From JAHELQ01 sp964491915 (GTDB lineage: Bacteria > Acidobacteriota > Aminicenantia > UBA2199): a DNA stretch of 64,000 nucleotides. Of the stretch, positions 60,464 to 64,000 are shown piece by piece (position 1 is the stretch's first letter; each line of letters opens with the position of its first letter). The notes beneath the pieces are model-generated. The model was not told where the DNA came from and ran no database searches. It saw nothing but the letters and a program-made list of their open reading frames with translations. Location: positions 124,001 through 188,000 of the forward strand of contig CAZBHS010000002.1 in assembly GCA_964491915.1 (NCBI GenBank). The letters are read 5' to 3'. A program made the translations under genes and the position numbers.

Positions 60464-62874
60464 GAGTCGCCGGTCAATTCTTTGATCTTTTTTTGGATGT
60501 TTCTTTTTTGGTAGGCGTTGTCTTTAGCGGTGAAGCGGATGAAATTCCGGTAATAAACCAACGCCTGTTCGATTTTTCCGGAAATCTCGTACACCTGGGC
60601 TTTGGAGAGGTGAATCAATGGATCTTGGGGATTGAGTTGCAGCACTTTGTCGAAATCCGCCAATGCCAGGTCATATTTTTTCATGATCCGGTAGGTGTTC
60701 CCCCGCGACGCCAATGTCTCGATGTCCGCCGGATCGATGGCCAATGCCGCCGAGTAGTCGGCGACGGCGCGGTCGTATTTGCCCTTGACCTGAAAAACAT
60801 TGCCTCTGAAAGTCAGAGACAGATGATGGCGTGGATCGATCTCCACCGCTCGAGTGTAATCGTTAATCGCGGACATATCATCCCCGGCGAGCTGATAAGC
60901 GTTGCCCCGCCGGAAATGGAGATCCGCCGACCTGGGATCGATAGCCAGGGCCGAGGAAAAATCGCGAATGGCCTCCTCGTACCGATGGGTCTTACACCGC
61001 GCCAATCCCCGCGCCTGGAAGGCGACGATGTTGTTGGGATTGATTTCCAACACGTTCGTATAATCCGCCATCGCCGATTGGAAATCCCCTTTCTGTTGGA
61101 ATGTGTTGCCGCGGGCGATATAGGCGTCCTCTTCATAGGGGCTGATCTCCAGAATCCTGGTATAATCTGCGATGGCTGAATCGAAAGCCTCCAATCCCTC
61201 AAACGAGCACCCTCTCAGATAATACGACGCGATGTCCTCCGGTTCTTTGGCAATGGAGGCGGTGTAGTCGGCGATGGCTTTTACGAAGTCCTCGTTCAAA
61301 CGGTACGCGTTCCCCCGTGATTTCAGCGCGCGGACGCTTTGGGGGTTCATTTCGATGATACGGGTAAAGTCGTAAATGGCGGATTGGAAAGACTTTTTCT
61401 TCAAATAGGCGTGGCCGCGGTTATAGTAGGCCTCCTCCCAATGAGGATCGATACGGATGGCGTTGGAATAATCATCTACCGCCGCATCCACCGCTCCTTT
61501 CTGCATGTGGGCCGCCGCCCGGTTGAAGTACACCTTTCTCAACCGGGAATTCACCGCCAACGCCCGCGAATAATCGGCGATGGCCCGGTTGTACAATCCT
61601 TGCAAGAAATGGGCCGAACCTCTGTTTTTTAACGAACCGGCGTCGTCAGGATACATGTGAAGCGTTCTTGAGAAATCTTTTGCCGCCAGAGAATATTGCC
61701 GCTGGTTAAAATTAGCGACACCGCGGTTGAAAAGAGATCGGTAGCAATGAGGATCGACGGCCAGGGCCCTGTCCAATAGAGGGATCGCCAGAATGGGATT
61801 ATTGCTCGCGATATAAATGGTTCCAAGGTTGTACAACGGTTCTTTATAGGCGGGCGACAGCTCCGAGGCGGCGGTTAAGCTGCCGACGGCGGATTCGATG
61901 TTCCCGTCTTTGTACAAGGCGATGCCGCGGTTGTTGAGGCAAGCGGGGAATTGTGGCCTTAACGCCAACGCTTGAGAGTAATTCGCCGCCGCTTCCGAAA
62001 AATTCTGCGCTTTCCCATTGGCCAGCCCCCGGAAGAAATGGATGTAGGTGGGTTTTAATTGGGCGTTCAATTGAGTTGCGCTTTCGAGAGCCGACGAAAA
62101 ATAGACCGCGGCTCTCGGGTAATTTTTTCGGTCATAATCGATCATCCCTTTGCAAAAGTTGACTATATCGTCATTTGTTTTGGATTTGATTGTTTGTATC
62201 GTAAACGCTTCCGGTTCAGTATCGAGGAGTTCTCGCGGTTTGCCTACCGGAATCTCCGACGACGGTTCATAGGGGGGCGGCTCCTTGGTTCGTCGAATAT
62301 GAATACCCAACAGCATATTCCCCTCTGTGGTTCCATACCATCCCCAGAGCACCAGAGACGCGTTAAACCGTTTCCCCTCTTTTTCAGCTCTCACGGAATT
62401 GTGGTCTTCTTTTATGCTTTCCCCCAGGCGGAGGATCTTGACATGTTCAATGTCCGCCAATCCAGATACCAGGTTGGCGGTTAACATTTCGGTCACTTTA
62501 TAGGTGCCGGGATTCGGTCCGTCAACATCCGCCACCAGAATAATGTAATTTTTCGCCAGTAAATGCAGTTTGTATACATGAAAACCCATACCCTGGACAA
62601 CGAGCATTAGTATCAAGGCCGTCAAAACCGGCGTGGCGCGGCGGCCCCTGGAAAATCGCCACATCCCTTTTTTAGGTTCGAAATAGTTCGCTTGCGGCGC
62701 CAAAATCAAGAAGACTATCAACATAGGGCCAAGCCCGACGGCGATTGCCTGGAACATTGACATCCAGATGTGCCGTTGCTCCGTAAGGTAACTATAAAAT
62801 ATCCAACCGCAAGAGAGGGTAACCAATAAGACGGCGATCCAGGTAAAAAGACTCTTGACACTCAATCTATTCAC
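60460..62874 (-). CDS. Large TPR membrane protein
   Basis: The start is taken as GTG 62874, with AAGGAG five bases upstream; an ATG at 62907 lies before that ribosome site. Two N-terminal membrane helices (about 8-28 and 36-57) and a third around 80-100 are followed by an alpha/beta segment (about 105-215). From about 240 to the end there are about fifteen consecutive 34-residue TPR units with the repeated pattern A-x-x-DY(S/T)-x-A(L/I)-x-(I/L)-(D/N)P. Such arrays bind proteins. No enzymatic domain is visible. The strand and position suggest a single-gene unit. Confidence 0.88.
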   Translation of the reverse strand: MNRLSVKSLFTWIAVLLVTLSCGWIFYSYLTEQRHIWMSMFQAIAVGLGPMLIVFLILAPQANYFEPKKGMWRFSRGRRATPVLTALILMLVVQGMGFHVYKLHLLAKNYIILVADVDGPNPGTYKVTEMLTANLVSGLADIEHVKILRLGESIKEDHNSVRAEKEGKRFNASLVLWGWYGTTEGNMLLGIHIRRTKEPPPYEPSSEIPVGKPRELLDTEPEAFTIQTIKSKTNDDIVNFCKGMIDYDRKNYPRAAVYFSSALESATQLNAQLKPTYIHFFRGLANGKAQNFSEAAANYSQALALRPQFPACLNNRGIALYKDGNIESAVGSLTAASELSPAYKEPLYNLGTIYIASNNPILAIPLLDRALAVDPHCYRSLFNRGVANFNQRQYSLAAKDFSRTLHMYPDDAGSLKNRGSAHFLQGLYNRAIADYSRALAVNSRLRKVYFNRAAAHMQKGAVDAAVDDYSNAIRIDPHWEEAYYNRGHAYLKKKSFQSAIYDFTRIIEMNPQSVRALKSRGNAYRLNEDFVKAIADYTASIAKEPEDIASYYLRGCSFEGLEAFDSAIADYTRILEISPYEEDAYIARGNTFQQKGDFQSAMADYTNVLEINPNNIVAFQARGLARCKTHRYEEAIRDFSSALAIDPRSADLHFRRGNAYQLAGDDMSAINDYTRAVEIDPRHHLSLTFRGNVFQVKGKYDRAVADYSAALAIDPADIETLASRGNTYRIMKKYDLALADFDKVLQLNPQDPLIHLSKAQVYEISGKIEQALVYYRNFIRFTAKDNAYQKRNIQKKIKELTGDS

Positions 62875-63020
62875 GAGCGCTCCTTCTTGAAAATTTAAAA
62901 ATACCACAAATGAAAGTTTTTTTCATTTTGTTTGAGGAATACGGCAACTTTTTTTAACACCGGACGTTACATATTATCTAAGAGGCTCGGTCTCCGGGCT
63001 GCAAACAAGGAGCGGAAAGA

Positions 63021-64000
63021 ATGAAATTGTTGTTGATACTTGTGCTAGCGCTTAATGTATGTGGATTTGCCCAGGAACTCGACGCATTCAAGACCGATAC
63101 GCCGCCGGTCATCGACGGAAAGCTCGTGGAACCAATGTGGGAAAACGCGTTGAAAATGACCGGATTCAAATCTTTCAAACCCGATTATGGACTGGATCCC
63201 AGCGAAAAGACCGAGGCGATGATGGCCTATGACCAGGAGAATCTCTATTTTGGTATTCGCTGTTACGACCGGGATCCCTCAAAAATAAAAGCCTCCGTCA
63301 CCCGGCGCGACAATATGTTCGAAGACGATTTTGCCGGAGTGGTGATCGACACCTTCCAAAGCCGGCAAGAGGGATATGGCTTTCTGGTCAATGGGTTCGG
63401 CATCCAGGGGGACGGTATCATGAACGTCCAGAACAACCTAAACAGCGACCATGATATGGTATGGTATAGTAAAGGCGTAATCGACGATAAAGGATACACC
63501 ATCGAGTTGCGGATACCCTTCAAGAGCATCCGCTTTCCGTCCAAAAAAGAGTTTGTCGTCTCAGTGGGAATCTATCGCCAATTGGTAAGACAAACCGAGG
63601 ATGTGGTGTTCCCCCCCATGGAAGTTGACGGCGGCAATATGTTGTCCCAAATGCAACCGGTCAAACTATCGGGCGTCAAATACAAGCGGGTGGTGGAAAT
63701 TCTGCCGGCTTTCACCCACTCCCGCGTCAGCGAAGCACAGGGTGGTGAAATGGCGGTTGTCAACAAAGATAGCGAAGCCAGTCTGACGGCGAAAGTCGGT
63801 TTGACCTCCCAATTGACATTGGACGCCACTGTCAATCCGGATTTTAGCCAGGTGGAATCGGACGCCGGACAAATCGATGTAAACCTCCGTTACTCACTGT
63901 ACTATTCTGAAAAGCGTCCCTTCTTTCTAGAAGGCAACGAGATCTTTGAATTTGCCGGCAATACCGAAGAGGCGCCGCTTTGGTCCATTGTCCACACACG
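63021..64000 (+). CDS. DUF5916-type outer-membrane protein, 5' part (continues past the window)
   Basis: The ATG at 63021 follows AAGGAGCGGAAAG. The frame stays open to the right edge (about 326 codons), so the gene is incomplete here. A signal peptide (about 1-18, ending GFAQ) precedes a CBM9-like beta domain (TPPVIDGKLVEPMWENALKM, then YDQENLYFGIRCYDRDPSKI and ELRIPFKSIRF). Next comes the start of a barrel region: TLDATVNPDFSQVESDAGQ and YYSEKRPFFLEGNEIFEF are hallmarks of DUF5916 proteins. These are thought to be outer-membrane proteins of carbohydrate or peptide uptake, without proven function. Confidence 0.9.
   Translation, partial: MKLLLILVLALNVCGFAQELDAFKTDTPPVIDGKLVEPMWENALKMTGFKSFKPDYGLDPSEKTEAMMAYDQENLYFGIRCYDRDPSKIKASVTRRDNMFEDDFAGVVIDTFQSRQEGYGFLVNGFGIQGDGIMNVQNNLNSDHDMVWYSKGVIDDKGYTIELRIPFKSIRFPSKKEFVVSVGIYRQLVRQTEDVVFPPMEVDGGNMLSQMQPVKLSGVKYKRVVEILPAFTHSRVSEAQGGEMAVVNKDSEASLTAKVGLTSQLTLDATVNPDFSQVESDAGQIDVNLRYSLYYSEKRPFFLEGNEIFEFAGNTEEAPLWSIVHT

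Noticed and set aside
1..64000. Insertion sequences, prophage, tRNA or rRNA genes
   Set aside because: No transposase, integrase, terminal repeat pair, cloverleaf with CCA end or rRNA core sequence was recognised by eye on either strand.

Overview
The window reads as a chromosomal segment of a Gram-negative, probably anaerobic or microaerophilic bacterium. Outer-membrane barrels, lipobox signal peptides, a murein transglycosylase, a DegP-type protease and an amidase with an AMIN domain all point to a double membrane, and a two-iron superoxide reductase fits low-oxygen life. The mix of DUF4097 solenoids, PKD proteins, a CHAT protease, ECF sigma factors and a class I lanthipeptide-type leader recalls Candidatus Aminicenantes or Acidobacteriota relatives. 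That placement is inference from gene content only. Recognisable promoters follow a sigma-70 pattern (TTGACA-like, 17 bases, TATAAT-like).

Layout. 1-2639: the end of an AraC-type regulator and two secreted DUF4097 proteins with exact 18-residue repeats. 2724-4573 (minus): pgsA, a CheY-like receiver and a YhcC-type radical SAM protein. 4659-7163: a secreted protein with a tandem duplication, an unusual radical SAM protein and a Cys-rich lanthipeptide-type precursor. 7178-9253 (minus): an ECF sigma, a zinc-finger anti-sigma and two Spy/CpxP-like proteins. 9305-14939 (minus): envelope glycan genes (two glycosyltransferases, a WecA-like transferase, a UGM-like flavoprotein) and a serine-palmitoyltransferase-like enzyme. 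15134-16882: a DsbD-N-like protein and a C26-type amidotransferase. 17129-23250: nusA-infB-ylxP-rbfA-nrnA-truB, tightly coupled. 23273-27479 (minus): amidase, DegP, a DapF homologue lacking one catalytic Cys, and a LecA-like protein. 27630-30839: Yip1 protein, superoxide reductase, lipase and transglycosylase. 30889-37739: a ribbon-helix-helix protein, a sulfate ABC operon with a DUF2490 barrel, a GntR regulator, a previously unlisted 59-residue ORF, NfeD and a stomatin-like protein. 37860-40718: an S9 peptidase.

41152-51316 is the most system-like stretch. An ECF sigma, a TPR anti-sigma and a CARDB-like protein diverge from an exported TPR-CHAT protease, followed by PKD protein, outer-membrane barrel and PKD protein. 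Next come a sulfatase-family enzyme (51363-52607), a parS-like palindrome (52619), a double-HARE-HTH Mrr restriction protein, an M64 peptidase, a FakA-FakB fusion, a DUF1295 protein, a copper ATPase, a large TPR membrane protein and the start of a DUF5916 outer-membrane protein that runs off the window.

The strongest leads are: the orphan lanthipeptide-like precursor beside a radical SAM gene; the sigma/CHAT/PKD/barrel locus; three identical-architecture 19-base dyads (GTGTAAA-N5-TTTACAC) between two convergent genes; a shared GntR-type operator with three probably leaderless mRNAs; the Cys-to-Ser DapF; and the parS-like site. No CRISPR array, tRNA, rRNA or insertion sequence was recognised.
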